NCBI GenBank assembly: GCA_021151835.1
Contig: JAGKWO010000002.1
Location: forward strand, 62,001-126,000
Source: Gammaproteobacteria bacterium
GTDB taxonomy: Bacteria > Pseudomonadota > Gammaproteobacteria > Pseudomonadales > Cellvibrionaceae
Length of the DNA: 64,000 bases
Reading direction: 5' to 3'
Notes under the pieces: generated by a model
The model's database searches: none
Seen by the model: only the letters and a program-made list of their open reading frames with translations
Told to the model about the DNA's origin: nothing
Part shown: positions 9,543 to 19,347 of the stretch, one piece after another
Position numbering within the stretch: position 1 is the first letter of the stretch
Layout: each line of letters starts with the position of its first letter
Made by a program: the position numbers and the translations under genes

Positions 9543-9567
9543 ATGAATCATAAGTTCGAAATTCAAT

Positions 9568-9601
9568 AAAAAAACGGGGCAGCACTGTTACGTGCTGCCC
9601 C
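9568..9601 (-). terminator. Intrinsic terminator of the M2 peptidase transcript
   Basis: Ten-base perfect stem GGGGCAGCAC / GTGCTGCCCC (9576-9585 with 9592-9601). Seven A residues at 9568-9574 become a U run on the minus-strand transcript. It also sits just after the convergent MATE gene. Confidence 0.85.
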
Positions 9602-9620
9602 AGCTGAAGTGAAAATTTAT

Positions 9621-11495
9621 TTACCAACCACAAGCCTGCCCTTTGTTTTGTTCATCCAACCAGGTCTTTAGCGGAGCGAAATAATCCAGGATTGCCGAAG
9701 CATCCATTTCGCGAGTGCCTATTGCCTCCTCCAGAACATCTTGCCAGGGTTTGCTAGAACCGGCAGCTAACAGCGTTTGTAATTTTTTGCCGGCTTCTTT
9801 GCTGTTGTAGATGGAACATTCGTGCAAGGGGCCTTTGAAACCTGCGGCTTCACACAAGGCCTTATGGAATTGGAATTGCAAAATATGTGCGATGAAATAA
9901 CGCGTATAAGGAACGTTAGCCGCTACGTGATATTTAGACCCCGCATCAAAATCATTTTCACTGCGTGGTACAGCAGAGCGGATGCCCTGATATTGATTGA
10001 CCAATTGCCACCAGGATTCGTTGTATTGTTCCGGTTTGATTTTTCCCGAAAAAACCTGCCAACGCCATTGGTCAATAATTTTCCCGAACGGTAAAAATGC
10101 AACTTTATCCAGCGCCAGTTTCATCTGCTGGTTAATCACTGCTTTTTGATTATTTTCCACTTTATTAATCAGGCCGATATTTTTTAAATAGCCCGGTGTC
10201 ATGGACAAGACAATGGTATCGCCAATGGCTTCATGGAACCCATCGTTAGCGCCGTTCTGGAACAGGTAAGGCTGATTTTTATATTCGAGGAAATAATAAA
10301 TGTGGCCGAGTTCGTGGTGAATGGTTTCGAATTCAATTTCCGTTGGCTCTATACATTCCTTGATACGGACATCGTCTTTACCATCCATGGTCCAGGCGCT
10401 TGCATGACATACCACTTCGCGATCACGCGGCTTGGTGAGCATGGATTTTTCCCAAAAACTTTGCGGCAATGATTGCAGGCCTAATGAAGTAAAAAAGTTT
10501 TCCGCTGTTTTGGCGATGCCCACCGCATCTTTTTTACTTTTCACTAACGCGGCAGTGACATCAAGATCACCAACACCGGGATAAGGCGTAACCAGATCGT
10601 AAATGCTGCCCCACTGCTGGCTCCACATATTACCGAGCAAATGTGCCGGAATACCTTGATCAAGCGGCACTTTATCTTTGCCATAATGTTTGGCGAGATC
10701 AGTGCGTACTTTGCAATGCAAGGATTTATACAAGGGTTCGACTTGCGCCCAGAGACGTTCCACTTCCGCTTCAAAATTGGCAGAAGGCATATCGTAACCG
10801 GATTTCCAGGATGCACCGAGATCACTGAAACCGTATGCCCGCGCGCCGGCGTTGGCTATTTCCACATAACGCACATAATCTTTTTTATAAGATGGAGCTA
10901 CTGTTCTCCAACCCGTCCAGGCATCCAGCAATTCATCGTATTTGCGGCTTTTTACCAACACATCAGACAACTGATTTAAATCGCGACAATCCTGTTCGCT
11001 GGTACTGCCTTTTTTTGGTTTGCAATATTTTCCAGCACCATAAATGCCTTCCATATTGGTACCCAATTGCGCAAGTTCTGCGCGCTCCGCTTGAGTATCC
11101 GGCGGCAATAAGGTTTTACCCAGGGTTAAATTGGTATAGGCCTTGGCGGTTGATGCAGACATCGGTTTGTCTTTATAAGCTCGCGCTTCAGCGAGAATTT
11201 CCTTATCGAATGCCAGCATACGTTCATTGGCTTTTGATGCTAATAGCGCCGTGTCTTCATTGATATAAGTCAGGTAGGCCCACTGCGCGGCATTGGTTTC
11301 GCGATAAATATCCAGATAGCGTTGATTCACATCGGCAATAAATGCATCAGCCGTTTTTTTATCTGAAGTCACTTCATCTTTGTTGACTGGCGCGGATGGC
11401 TGGCATGAAGCTAAAAAAATGCCGGATGCTAGTATCGTTATTGCGCGCAACGAAAAATGTCGATGCATTTTTGTTATCGTCATCTTTTTTATCAT
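9621..11495 (-). CDS. M2-family peptidyl-dipeptidase (ACE-like), lipoprotein
   Basis: Zinc metallopeptidase of 624 aa related to angiotensin-converting enzyme, expected to clip dipeptides from the C-termini of oligopeptides. Zinc ligands H394 and H398 lie in HHELGH, with the third ligand E422 in GFHEAIGD. A type II signal peptide ends in LASC with lipidated Cys31, so it is anchored in the cell envelope. The ATG at 11495 has GGAAC upstream; an internal ATG at codon 5 or 10 is possible. It is the last gene of a TonB receptor-POT transporter-peptidase series on the minus strand, suggesting joint use of peptides. Confidence 0.92.
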   Translation of the reverse strand: MIKKMTITKMHRHFSLRAITILASGIFLASCQPSAPVNKDEVTSDKKTADAFIADVNQRYLDIYRETNAAQWAYLTYINEDTALLASKANERMLAFDKEILAEARAYKDKPMSASTAKAYTNLTLGKTLLPPDTQAERAELAQLGTNMEGIYGAGKYCKPKKGSTSEQDCRDLNQLSDVLVKSRKYDELLDAWTGWRTVAPSYKKDYVRYVEIANAGARAYGFSDLGASWKSGYDMPSANFEAEVERLWAQVEPLYKSLHCKVRTDLAKHYGKDKVPLDQGIPAHLLGNMWSQQWGSIYDLVTPYPGVGDLDVTAALVKSKKDAVGIAKTAENFFTSLGLQSLPQSFWEKSMLTKPRDREVVCHASAWTMDGKDDVRIKECIEPTEIEFETIHHELGHIYYFLEYKNQPYLFQNGANDGFHEAIGDTIVLSMTPGYLKNIGLINKVENNQKAVINQQMKLALDKVAFLPFGKIIDQWRWQVFSGKIKPEQYNESWWQLVNQYQGIRSAVPRSENDFDAGSKYHVAANVPYTRYFIAHILQFQFHKALCEAAGFKGPLHECSIYNSKEAGKKLQTLLAAGSSKPWQDVLEEAIGTREMDASAILDYFAPLKTWLDEQNKGQACGW

Positions 11496-11526
11496 GAGAA
11501 ATGTTCCATTGTGTAAATACGGTGGA

Positions 11527-13311
11527 TTAACGAATGCCCGCCATACCGCGTTTTAACAACGGCGAGATCACCAATAAAAATATGCCAAACCCGACACCTA
11601 ATACGGTGAGATATTCAAATAATCCAGTGTATGTGGCGAGCATGGCAGACACATCGGATTTTGCCGAAGTGTCAATTGAAGCAAGTTTGGATAAGCGGGT
11701 GGCCAGGGTTTCTGAAAGCGCAGTAGCCACAAACCAGGTGCCCATACTGACACCTACCACACGGGGAATCGATAACTTGGTCACCGCCGACAAACCAATC
11801 GGTGATAAACACAATTCACCAGTGCTATGGCAAAAATACGCCAGCACAAACCAGAGTGTCGCGACCTTGCCAAGGTCATTTGGAAATTGCGCACCCAATA
11901 CCAACGCACCAAATCCCAAACCGGCGAGGATAGTGCCTATCGCAAATTTTACCGGCGTGGAAGGATTGAGGCCGCGCGAATCCAGCCACGGCCAGAGCAA
12001 TGCAAAGGGAACGGCAAGCAACATAATAAATGCAGGATTGAGTGCGGCGAATTGGCTGGCTTTTATGGTGGTGCCGAACACATCGCGATCAAGTACCCGA
12101 TCAGCGAACAGCGTCATGGATGCCGCGGATTGTTCGAACAGGGACCAGAAAACGATGGTCGAAACAATTAACACCATGAGGACAAGCGTGCGCGTAAATT
12201 CGATACTGCGATGATTAACAAATCCATAAATAATAAATGCCACTAATCCAAGCAGTGCAGCATACAACCAATATTCAGTAGCATCGTCAGAAACCTGGAA
12301 CACCTGATTCTGTGTAAGCACACTGCCGATGCCAATAAAAATAACGACTGCAGTTAATGCAAGTAATGATTTTTTTGATTGCCAGGGATTGGGATGGATC
12401 ATCGCGTAAGCGAGGATACCCACAATACCCAGCAGCAGGAAAATATTTTGGGTGATATGCACAACAGGTTCACTTTGCACCAGCCACCAGATTAAGGGCA
12501 AGGCGACAATACTGCCGATATAAATCCACCACTCATGTTTAATACCTGCAAGCTTTGTCGCAAGCCAATCCGGGTTTGGCGATTCTGCATAACCTTTTAA
12601 ATAACGCTGGCCACATAAAAAGGTGATCAAGCCAAGGATCATACCAACGCCGGCCAAACCGAAGCCGTATTTCCAACCGTAGGTTTCACCTAACCAGCCA
12701 CACACTAATGTCGCTACCAATGCGCCGACATTAATGCCCATATAAAAAAGCGTAAAACCGGAATCGCGACGCGGATCATTTTCAGGATAAAGTTTACCGA
12801 CAATGACGGAAATATTCGGCTTTAAAAAACCCACACCGATAACGATAAATGCAATCGCGGTGTAAAACACATTGAGTGCAGCGGTATCCTGTTTGGTCAC
12901 CTCATTGGCAAGTACGGTTCCCGCCGCCAATACTTCCCCCGTGGCAAGGGTCAATGATTCTGTCAATGTAGTTCCGGCAGGATAATGCACCGCCTGCTGC
13001 CCTTCCACCGCCATTAAAAAATGACCAATAACCAATAAAATACCGCCAAATAAAACCGCGCGGCGCGTCCCTAAATAGCGGTCCGCAATCAACCCGCCAA
13101 TTACTGGCAGCGCGTACACCAATCCTGCATAAGCGCCGAGGATATCCAGGCCGTGGTTATCGGAAAATAAATGGTATTTGGTTAGATAAAGCAGCAGGAT
13201 AAATTTCATCCCGTAAAAGGAAAATCGCTCCCACATTTCGGTCGCGAAACAAACATAAAGGCCTTTCGGGTGTCCGAGAAAATCATCACTGGTCTTTAAC
13301 ATAAAATTCAT
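11527..13311 (-). CDS. POT/PTR-family proton-dependent oligopeptide transporter
   Basis: Major-facilitator peptide symporter of 594 aa. The opening HPKGLYVCFATEMWERFSFYG contains the ExxERF motif used in proton coupling. The GFLKPNISVIVGKLY and FTLFYMGINVGA stretches are family marks. It is longer than DtpA-type proteins (about 500 aa), with extra loop and helix sequence near residues 100-145 and in the central region. It lies 31 bases upstream of the M2 peptidase and 143 bases downstream of a TonB receptor. Imported di- and tripeptides would be the expected cargo. Confidence 0.93.
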   Translation of the reverse strand: MNFMLKTSDDFLGHPKGLYVCFATEMWERFSFYGMKFILLLYLTKYHLFSDNHGLDILGAYAGLVYALPVIGGLIADRYLGTRRAVLFGGILLVIGHFLMAVEGQQAVHYPAGTTLTESLTLATGEVLAAGTVLANEVTKQDTAALNVFYTAIAFIVIGVGFLKPNISVIVGKLYPENDPRRDSGFTLFYMGINVGALVATLVCGWLGETYGWKYGFGLAGVGMILGLITFLCGQRYLKGYAESPNPDWLATKLAGIKHEWWIYIGSIVALPLIWWLVQSEPVVHITQNIFLLLGIVGILAYAMIHPNPWQSKKSLLALTAVVIFIGIGSVLTQNQVFQVSDDATEYWLYAALLGLVAFIIYGFVNHRSIEFTRTLVLMVLIVSTIVFWSLFEQSAASMTLFADRVLDRDVFGTTIKASQFAALNPAFIMLLAVPFALLWPWLDSRGLNPSTPVKFAIGTILAGLGFGALVLGAQFPNDLGKVATLWFVLAYFCHSTGELCLSPIGLSAVTKLSIPRVVGVSMGTWFVATALSETLATRLSKLASIDTSAKSDVSAMLATYTGLFEYLTVLGVGFGIFLLVISPLLKRGMAGIR

Positions 13312-13454
13312 TCTTGTTTGATTTTTACAATTAATTGTTATGGTCTGTTTTTGTGTACTGGTGTAATTCCACCAGCAATTGCAACTTATGCAGAAACCCG
13401 GCCAACCCTTTTATTGCTCATTCACCTGCACAAGTTGCAATCGCTCAGCTTATT

Positions 13455-16346
13455 TTAAAATTTCAGGTTCATTCCCACAAAACCGGAGCGACCAATCGGA
13501 TCGTAAGTAGCCGGGAACGTATTGCCACTATTTTCTGCTGTGCCACCGTATTCGTTGCCTACGATGGGCGGCTCTTTATCCAGCAAGTTATAAATACCTG
13601 CGCGCAACTCAAGGATATCGTTAAATGCGTAGCTGGCAAACAGGTCAAAATAGTTGTAATCCGGGATGGTCACCACGGCATAATCATCAGCGGGCACATT
13701 ACCCAGTGCCACTGCATCTTGCGTTAACTCATCGATGTATTGCCAGCGCAAGGTTACCGTCCAGGCATCCAGGCTCCAGCGGGTGGTCTGGGTAAAACGC
13801 AATTCCGGATCAGGCCGCAAGCAGGTCTTGCCAACCAGCCCGGCACAATCAATGGTAGGAAATAAAGCGGCGTCTTGCTGCTTGTTTTCCAACACCTTTA
13901 CTGCGTTCAAGCCAATATCCAGCGAACCCAGTGTATTCAAATCAAAATGGTAATTGGCGACAAAATCGATCCCTTTGGTTCTTTTGCGGCCGGCGTTCAC
14001 TACTGATGCATCAACACCGGTCTCGGTACCGGATAACAAGGTACCGCTCATCGGGCTGCGATGGATACGCGAACAAAAAAAGCCATCCGGGTCTTTATCC
14101 AGTAGATAACAAGCATCCACAATATTTTGTTCCGACAGTGCGAGAATCACGTTTTCAATATCGATATCGTAATAATCCAGCGAGAGCGTCAGCGGCACAG
14201 AGGTGGGAGTAAATACTATACCGGCCGTTAATGTGTCCGCTTCTTCGGGAGTTAAATCCGGATTACCGCCGATGTAATTATTGGTTTGCCCCGCCTGGAT
14301 ACTGTTAAAAGCACCGACTTTGCCCGCGGGCACTCCGGTTTGCTCGCAGAGTGTGACCAGGGCCGGATCAGAAAGTGCGTCATCTTCTGCGCAATAGTCG
14401 ATATTCAAATCACCGGTGGAGGGCGTTTTGGGTAATCCGATTTCAGCGAGATTTGGCGCGCGCACAGCGTGCTGGAATAAAGCGCGCAAACGCACCCCGT
14501 CATTAACAGCCCATTCACCGCCAAACTTATAACTGGTGTTATCAAACTGGTTGGTAGTTGTTTCACCGATCACAACTTTATTGTCGTAATCTGCTGTGCG
14601 CACGGCAGCCTCCAGCACAATTGCCTTGGCAAAAGCGGCGTCTTCTACCACCGGCACACGTACCTCGGCAAATAGCTCTTGTACTTTCAAACTTGCGTCA
14701 ACCGGTGAACTGCCTCCATAACCAACGGAGTTGGCATTCGCATAATTTTGGTCCGGCATATTTTGCGCATCTTCTTCGCGATGCTCAAAGCCCACAGCAA
14801 ATTGCACCGCATTATGGGCAGATGGAAAAGTAATCCCCAGCGGCCCGGAAACAGTTCCACCAACTACCAACTGGTTAGTGCGATTATTTTCGTTCAAGTT
14901 AAAACGAATAAATTTTGCCATTTCCGGAGTGATGGTATCCGGCCCAAAATAATTTACCGGCACACAACCACCGCTGTCATCTTCGCACACAATATCGCCG
15001 GTATCAGGATCGACTACAGCCAGCATGGCTTGTTGGGATTTGGCGTAGTCCACATCGTTAATAAAATTTTGCGCGCGAGCGGTATGGCCTTTTTGCGCAA
15101 AAATTTCCCAATCGTAATCGTTAAAAACAACTCCGCGCAAACCGGCAACAAATTGCACGGTAGTATTTTCATACAATGAATCGCGCGTTCCCAGTTCAGT
15201 CAAGCGACGACCGAAAGCAATATCCACCAGGCCATCATTCTGTGCATCACCTTCTTCAACCGCATCCAGTCCAGCAAGGATGGCCTGATCCTGCTCACTT
15301 AAAAAAGGGTTATCAATATTGAGCACATAAGGAAAAAAGAAAGTGCCAGTAGGTGCCTGAATTGTATCGACACGGTTATTGGCAAAGGATAGACGTGAGA
15401 AAAACTCGGTTTGATCCGTAATTTTGTAGGTACCAATAACGGTGCCCACATATTTTTCTTGCGGTGTAATTAACAGATTATAAGGATTGAAGTTAAACGA
15501 TTGGACATCATCAGTTAAGTTTCCCGAGTCATCAAATTGTACGGGATCATCCAGTCCAACACCAAAAGCAGGAATATCAACCGAGGTATAAACAGTGCCG
15601 TTAGGATGGGTTCCACTACCCCCGGGCTCCAACATATTATCGAGCGAAAATTCGGAATATTTGCGCGCGCCCTGATAGAGCGCTTCCTGTTTACTGTAAG
15701 TAAGGCTCGCGACAATATTGCCTTTTCCATCATCAATATTCCCACCAAAAGTGATACTCACATCATCGCGTTTTGCATCACTTTCGAAGCTGGATGACCG
15801 CGACAAATCAAATTCAACTCCACTAAAATCTTTTTTCATCACAAAGTTTACAACGCCACCAATTGCATCGGAACCATACACAGCCGAAGCACCACCGGTT
15901 ACTACTTCCACGCGCTCGATTAATGCGGTAGGAATCATCGCCAGATCAACAAACCCCTGGTAATCGTAAGGTGTAAACCGTTTGCCATCGACCAGCACCA
16001 GCGTGCGCTCCTCACCGAGATTACGCAGATTAACCGTTGCACCGCCGTCATTGCCATTATTGGTATTGCTGCCCAGTGCCGCAACAAAGCGCGGGTCATC
16101 GCGCAGAAATTCTTCCGGGTTGACCGTGTTGGTCATTTTGAGTTCAGCCGCATCAACTATCGCAATCGGGCTATTGGAAGTGAGTTCAGGGCGTTTGATG
16201 CGCGAACCGGTAACCATAACTTCTTCTATCGGTTCCTGCGCACCAGCTTCCTGGGCGATTGTCGGTAACGATATACACACGAGGCTACTCGATAACCCCA
16301 GGGTAATGAATTTAATGATTGACGCCAGTTGATTGCTATTGCCCAT
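13455..16346 (-). CDS. TonB-dependent outer-membrane receptor, probably for peptides
   Basis: Outer-membrane active transporter of 963 aa. A signal peptide ends near residue 31 (TIAQ), followed by the TonB-box/plug start EEVMVTGSRIKR. The plug has NLRNLGEERTLVLVDGKR and VEVVTGGASAVYGSDAIGG, the conserved SusC/oar-like pattern. A long barrel ends in the outer-membrane signature FVGMNLKF with C-terminal Phe. The same-strand POT transporter and M2 peptidase downstream suggest oligopeptide import. The substrate is inferred from neighbours only; this receptor subclass also takes up other molecules. Confidence 0.92.
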   Translation of the reverse strand: MGNSNQLASIIKFITLGLSSSLVCISLPTIAQEAGAQEPIEEVMVTGSRIKRPELTSNSPIAIVDAAELKMTNTVNPEEFLRDDPRFVAALGSNTNNGNDGGATVNLRNLGEERTLVLVDGKRFTPYDYQGFVDLAMIPTALIERVEVVTGGASAVYGSDAIGGVVNFVMKKDFSGVEFDLSRSSSFESDAKRDDVSITFGGNIDDGKGNIVASLTYSKQEALYQGARKYSEFSLDNMLEPGGSGTHPNGTVYTSVDIPAFGVGLDDPVQFDDSGNLTDDVQSFNFNPYNLLITPQEKYVGTVIGTYKITDQTEFFSRLSFANNRVDTIQAPTGTFFFPYVLNIDNPFLSEQDQAILAGLDAVEEGDAQNDGLVDIAFGRRLTELGTRDSLYENTTVQFVAGLRGVVFNDYDWEIFAQKGHTARAQNFINDVDYAKSQQAMLAVVDPDTGDIVCEDDSGGCVPVNYFGPDTITPEMAKFIRFNLNENNRTNQLVVGGTVSGPLGITFPSAHNAVQFAVGFEHREEDAQNMPDQNYANANSVGYGGSSPVDASLKVQELFAEVRVPVVEDAAFAKAIVLEAAVRTADYDNKVVIGETTTNQFDNTSYKFGGEWAVNDGVRLRALFQHAVRAPNLAEIGLPKTPSTGDLNIDYCAEDDALSDPALVTLCEQTGVPAGKVGAFNSIQAGQTNNYIGGNPDLTPEEADTLTAGIVFTPTSVPLTLSLDYYDIDIENVILALSEQNIVDACYLLDKDPDGFFCSRIHRSPMSGTLLSGTETGVDASVVNAGRKRTKGIDFVANYHFDLNTLGSLDIGLNAVKVLENKQQDAALFPTIDCAGLVGKTCLRPDPELRFTQTTRWSLDAWTVTLRWQYIDELTQDAVALGNVPADDYAVVTIPDYNYFDLFASYAFNDILELRAGIYNLLDKEPPIVGNEYGGTAENSGNTFPATYDPIGRSGFVGMNLKF

Positions 16347-16495
16347 ATGCTCACCCCTTCCGCTAGTTAACGATCAATAATTCATGAATCATCAATTCTC
16401 TTCAGCAACGAAATTGCGTGCAGCAGCCATAACTGGCGGTCACTGATACATGTTGATTGGTTTACCGCCCTGCGCTTTTATGATCTTCTGCCAGA

Positions 16496-16510
16496 GCGGC
16501 TTTCATGCCA
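16496..16510 (-). promoter_or_regulatory. Weak sigma-54-like -24/-12 candidate for the TonB receptor
   Basis: On the minus strand TGGCATGAAAGCCGC keeps the GG-N10-GC spacing (GG at 16508-16509, GC at 16496-16497), but the -12 box is CCGC rather than TTGC. It would start RNA about 140 bases before the receptor gene. One such match by chance in this much intergenic DNA is expected. Confidence 0.25.
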
Positions 16511-16727
16511 ACTTGAGTTGATAAAATTTTTTCAAAAATTATTTGATGAAACGGTATTTATTTTGCGAAAAGAATCGCACAACACCTATTAACTGGTGCA
16601 ATTTACGAAATGAAGTTGGACTTCCGGCGCCGCTATAACCCATCCAAAGTTATTTGCAGTTTAGTAAAGTATTTTTGTTGCACCAGAAAGAAACAGAATA
16701 ATGCACTCTGCTCCATATATCGGTTTC

Positions 16728-16757
16728 AAAAGAGCGCACCATTTTTTTATGGAGCGC
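16728..16757 (-). terminator. Intrinsic terminator of the HAD phosphatase gene
   Basis: GCGCACCAT (16734-16742) pairs with ATGGAGCGC (16749-16757) with one A-A mismatch around a 6-base loop. An A run at 16728-16731 supplies a short U tail on the minus strand. It lies 13 bases past the HAD stop codon. Confidence 0.6.
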
Positions 16758-16769
16758 CAGTACAAGTGA

Positions 16770-17555
16770 TTAATCCCAAAGTTGATTGAGATCAGCAACG
16801 GAAGGAATGATATACGCCGGTTTTATGGGAGAGTGATCGGCGTAGCTTTCACGGTATTTACCGGTTTTTACCAGGCACGCACGAATACCCATTTGTTGTG
16901 CACCGCCTACATCACTATCAAGATCATCGCCAACCATAATGGCGTTACTGGCATCAACACCAACCGAATCCAGCACCCGCTGGAAAAAAGCGCGATTGGG
17001 TTTGCCCATAATACGTGCGGTTTTGCTGCACACGTATTCAAGGCCGGCAACAAAAAATCCGATGTCTGCTTTCAAGCCATCTTCGGTTTGCCAGAAATGA
17101 TTTTTATGTAACGCAATTAATTCAGCACCAGCGTGCATTGCATTAAATAAACGATTAACAAGTGCCAGGTCCCAGGCATCACCAATATCACCCAGGATAA
17201 TATAATCCGGCTTTTGTTCATCCCAGAAAAATTCGGAAAAATCCTGTTTGATACCGTCAGCAACAACGGGCCAAATACGCAAGGGACGGCGCAATTTTTG
17301 TTGCAGGTTTAATAGCTCAAGCTTGGCGGCAACCGGGGCACTGATTAATTCTTCGTCCTCCAGCGTAAATCCCATGACCCGCAGTTGGGCGATTAATTCA
17401 TCGTGGGATTTGGTGGTAGTGTTAGTCAGAAAACGTAATTGGATGCCACGCTTGCGCAACTGTTGCAAACAGGCAATTGCACCGGGAATTGCTTGCTTGC
17501 CTACGTACAGGGTTCCGTCCAGATCGAGCATGACCAATTCCGGTATACGTTTCAT
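16770..17555 (-). CDS. HAD-superfamily hydrolase, NagD/HDHD2-like (subfamily IIA)
   Basis: Cytoplasmic phosphatase of 261 aa. Motif I is LDLDGT with nucleophile D11 and acid D13; the squiggle region follows in LRKRGIQLRFLTNTTT, where the TNT motif II is clear. A C2 cap covers about residues 75-180, and motif IV GDDLDSDVGGA lies near residue 206. The start is ATG at 17553-17555 with GGGAG seven bases upstream; a GTG one codon earlier is also possible. The substrate is unknown. Its own terminator follows and a LysR gene lies just upstream on the same strand. Confidence 0.85.
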   Translation of the reverse strand: MKRIPELVMLDLDGTLYVGKQAIPGAIACLQQLRKRGIQLRFLTNTTTKSHDELIAQLRVMGFTLEDEELISAPVAAKLELLNLQQKLRRPLRIWPVVADGIKQDFSEFFWDEQKPDYIILGDIGDAWDLALVNRLFNAMHAGAELIALHKNHFWQTEDGLKADIGFFVAGLEYVCSKTARIMGKPNRAFFQRVLDSVGVDASNAIMVGDDLDSDVGGAQQMGIRACLVKTGKYRESYADHSPIKPAYIIPSVADLNQLWD

Positions 17556-17580
17556 CACCCAACTCCCACAGAAAAGATAA

Positions 17581-18486
17581 TCAGCTTTCTGAACTATAGC
17601 GTTGTTTTAACGCATCAATGAAAACACCAACCTTTTGTGACCGTTGTACTGAACCGGGAAACACCGCATAGATACCACCACCGGGCAATGACCATTCAGG
17701 CAATAAACGCACCAGCCTGCCGGCGGTAATATCATCTTTCACAGCGTAATCCGGCAATATCGCCAGACCGGCACCAACGCGCGCAGCGGCTTGAACACCA
17801 AGCGAGGTGTTAGTCATCAGCGAAGATTGAAAGCGCTGCGTCACCGACGTGAATCCTGGCCGCGTAAATGTCCAATAGAGAGGATTGGGTAAAACCGATA
17901 AACCGATTAGCGGAAAAGCATTGAGCGTGTCCGGCCCTTCGGGCAAACCGCTAGCAAAATAATCCGGCGCAGCGACTAACCATTCTTCAAAGCTGGCAAT
18001 AAATGCGGCCTTATGGCTTGAATCCGCTAAACGACCAATACGGATTGCCAGATCAATACCTTCAGCCACCATATCAACCCGGTGGTCGCTGGCGATAATT
18101 TCAATACGCAAATCCGGATGGAGTTCGCACAGGTGCGCAGCCAGTGGTGAAACCACTGATGCCCCGTAATCAATAGACGTGGATATACGCAATTTGCCAC
18201 GTAACTGGCGTGTCTCATTGCCCGCCTCCGCTATGGCGATTTCTGTGTCGTGCAGGATTTTCTGGCAAGCCTCATAAAACCTGGCGCCCGCCTCCGTGAG
18301 GTGCAAACGACGGGTAGTACGCACCAGCAAATTGCTACCGATCTCCGCCTCGAGCTTTTGTATATGGGCGCTCACCATGGTTTTCGCCAGGCCTAAACGT
18401 GTAGCGGCGGCAGTGATAGAACCTGTTTCAATCACTGCCGCAAATACCACCAACCGGTTCAGGTTAATATCAAATAATCTGCTCAT
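17581..18486 (-). CDS. LysR-family transcriptional regulator
   Basis: DNA-binding regulator of 301 aa. The N-terminal winged helix-turn-helix (residues 1-62) reads through AAATRLGLAKTMVSAHIQKLE, and a periplasmic-binding-protein-like effector domain follows (about 90-295). The style resembles the AaeR/DmlR group that controls a divergent oxidoreductase. It is divergent from the NAD(P)-binding protein at 18617 with a 130-base shared promoter region, the usual LysR arrangement, so that gene is the probable target. The effector is unknown. Confidence 0.9.
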   Translation of the reverse strand: MSRLFDINLNRLVVFAAVIETGSITAAATRLGLAKTMVSAHIQKLEAEIGSNLLVRTTRRLHLTEAGARFYEACQKILHDTEIAIAEAGNETRQLRGKLRISTSIDYGASVVSPLAAHLCELHPDLRIEIIASDHRVDMVAEGIDLAIRIGRLADSSHKAAFIASFEEWLVAAPDYFASGLPEGPDTLNAFPLIGLSVLPNPLYWTFTRPGFTSVTQRFQSSLMTNTSLGVQAAARVGAGLAILPDYAVKDDITAGRLVRLLPEWSLPGGGIYAVFPGSVQRSQKVGVFIDALKQRYSSES

Positions 18487-18616
18487 GCCGCCTCAATTGT
18501 CCACTTTTAATGCACACAGATTATAGTTTTGACCATCTTATCAGCACAATCAATCACAACCATACTGATCCAACTGAAGCAATCCATACATAACTCACTG
18601 CATAGAGGAACAGATT

Positions 18617-19228
18617 ATGAAAATCGCATTAATAGGCGCGACCGGATTTATCGGCCAACACATTTTGGCGGAAGCCATCAATCGCCAACACCAGGTCACC
18701 GCACTGGTGCGTGACACCAGCAAAGTGGCGCAACATCCGCAAGTCAACACCAAGGCATTGGATAGCAACGATTCCCGGGCAGTAACGGCTGCACTGGCCG
18801 GACACGATGTAGCGATAATCTCCTTCCATTACCTGAACGTGGACTTTCCGGCGTTGATCAATGCGGTTAAAGAATCAAACGTCAAACGGTTATTGGTGGT
18901 CGGTGGTGCGGGTAGCCTTGAAGTCGCACCCGGTGTACGGGTAATTGATACTCCCGACTTCCCCAACGAGTGGAAAGCAGTAGCGCAGGCAGCAATCGGT
19001 TTTCTGGAGGCATTGCGCGCAGAGAAGACTCTTGATTGGGTTTACGTATCACCGTCAGCGTTTATTGAACCCAGCAAGCGCACCGGAAAATTCCGCATTG
19101 GCAGCGAACAATTGCTTGTCGACGAAAAAGGTGAGAGCCGTATTTCCAACCAGGATTTCGCGGTAGCCGTGATCGACGAACTGGAACAACCTCGCCATCA
19201 CCAACAGCGTTTTACCGTCGGTTATTAA
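18617..19228 (+). CDS. NAD(P)-binding oxidoreductase, atypical SDR (NmrA/YwnB-like)
   Basis: Soluble protein of 203 aa with an N-terminal Rossmann fold. The dinucleotide motif IGATGFIGQ lies at residues 6-14 and LVRDTSKV ends the second strand, as in NADPH-binding members. Short proteins of this class act as quinone or flavin reductases or as redox sensors. It lacks the YxxxK catalytic pair of classical SDRs. AGGAA lies eight bases before the ATG. The divergent LysR gene probably regulates it. The substrate is not known. Confidence 0.8.
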   Translation: MKIALIGATGFIGQHILAEAINRQHQVTALVRDTSKVAQHPQVNTKALDSNDSRAVTAALAGHDVAIISFHYLNVDFPALINAVKESNVKRLLVVGGAGSLEVAPGVRVIDTPDFPNEWKAVAQAAIGFLEALRAEKTLDWVYVSPSAFIEPSKRTGKFRIGSEQLLVDEKGESRISNQDFAVAVIDELEQPRHHQQRFTVGY

Positions 19229-19243
19229 TCCAATACCGTTGTA

Positions 19244-19273
19244 ATTGCAGGGAGATTTTTTTCGCCCTGCAAT
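19244..19273. other. Stem-loop after the oxidoreductase gene
   Basis: ATTGCAGGG (19244-19252) pairs perfectly with CCCTGCAAT (19265-19273) around a 12-base loop that itself holds a T run. No T run follows the stem, so termination is possible but not clear. Confidence 0.5.
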
Positions 19274-19347
19274 AATACAGCTGCAGGCTTGGCGGCTGAC
19301 ATATTTGCACAATATGTTCGTGGCCCTGCAAATCCAGCGATGATGAT

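Larger units (their letters stand above)
16347..16769. other. Intergenic region upstream of the peptide-uptake unit
   Basis: 423 bases between the TonB receptor start and the HAD gene stop, both on the minus strand. It holds the HAD terminator at 16728-16757 and, further left, a weak -24/-12 candidate reading toward the receptor. It is AT-rich around 16520-16580. I see no coding potential. Confidence 0.6.

Noticed and set aside
11534..12214. Plus-strand open frame of 226 codons inside the POT transporter gene
   Set aside because: Antisense to a clear PTR2 protein and without recognisable domains.
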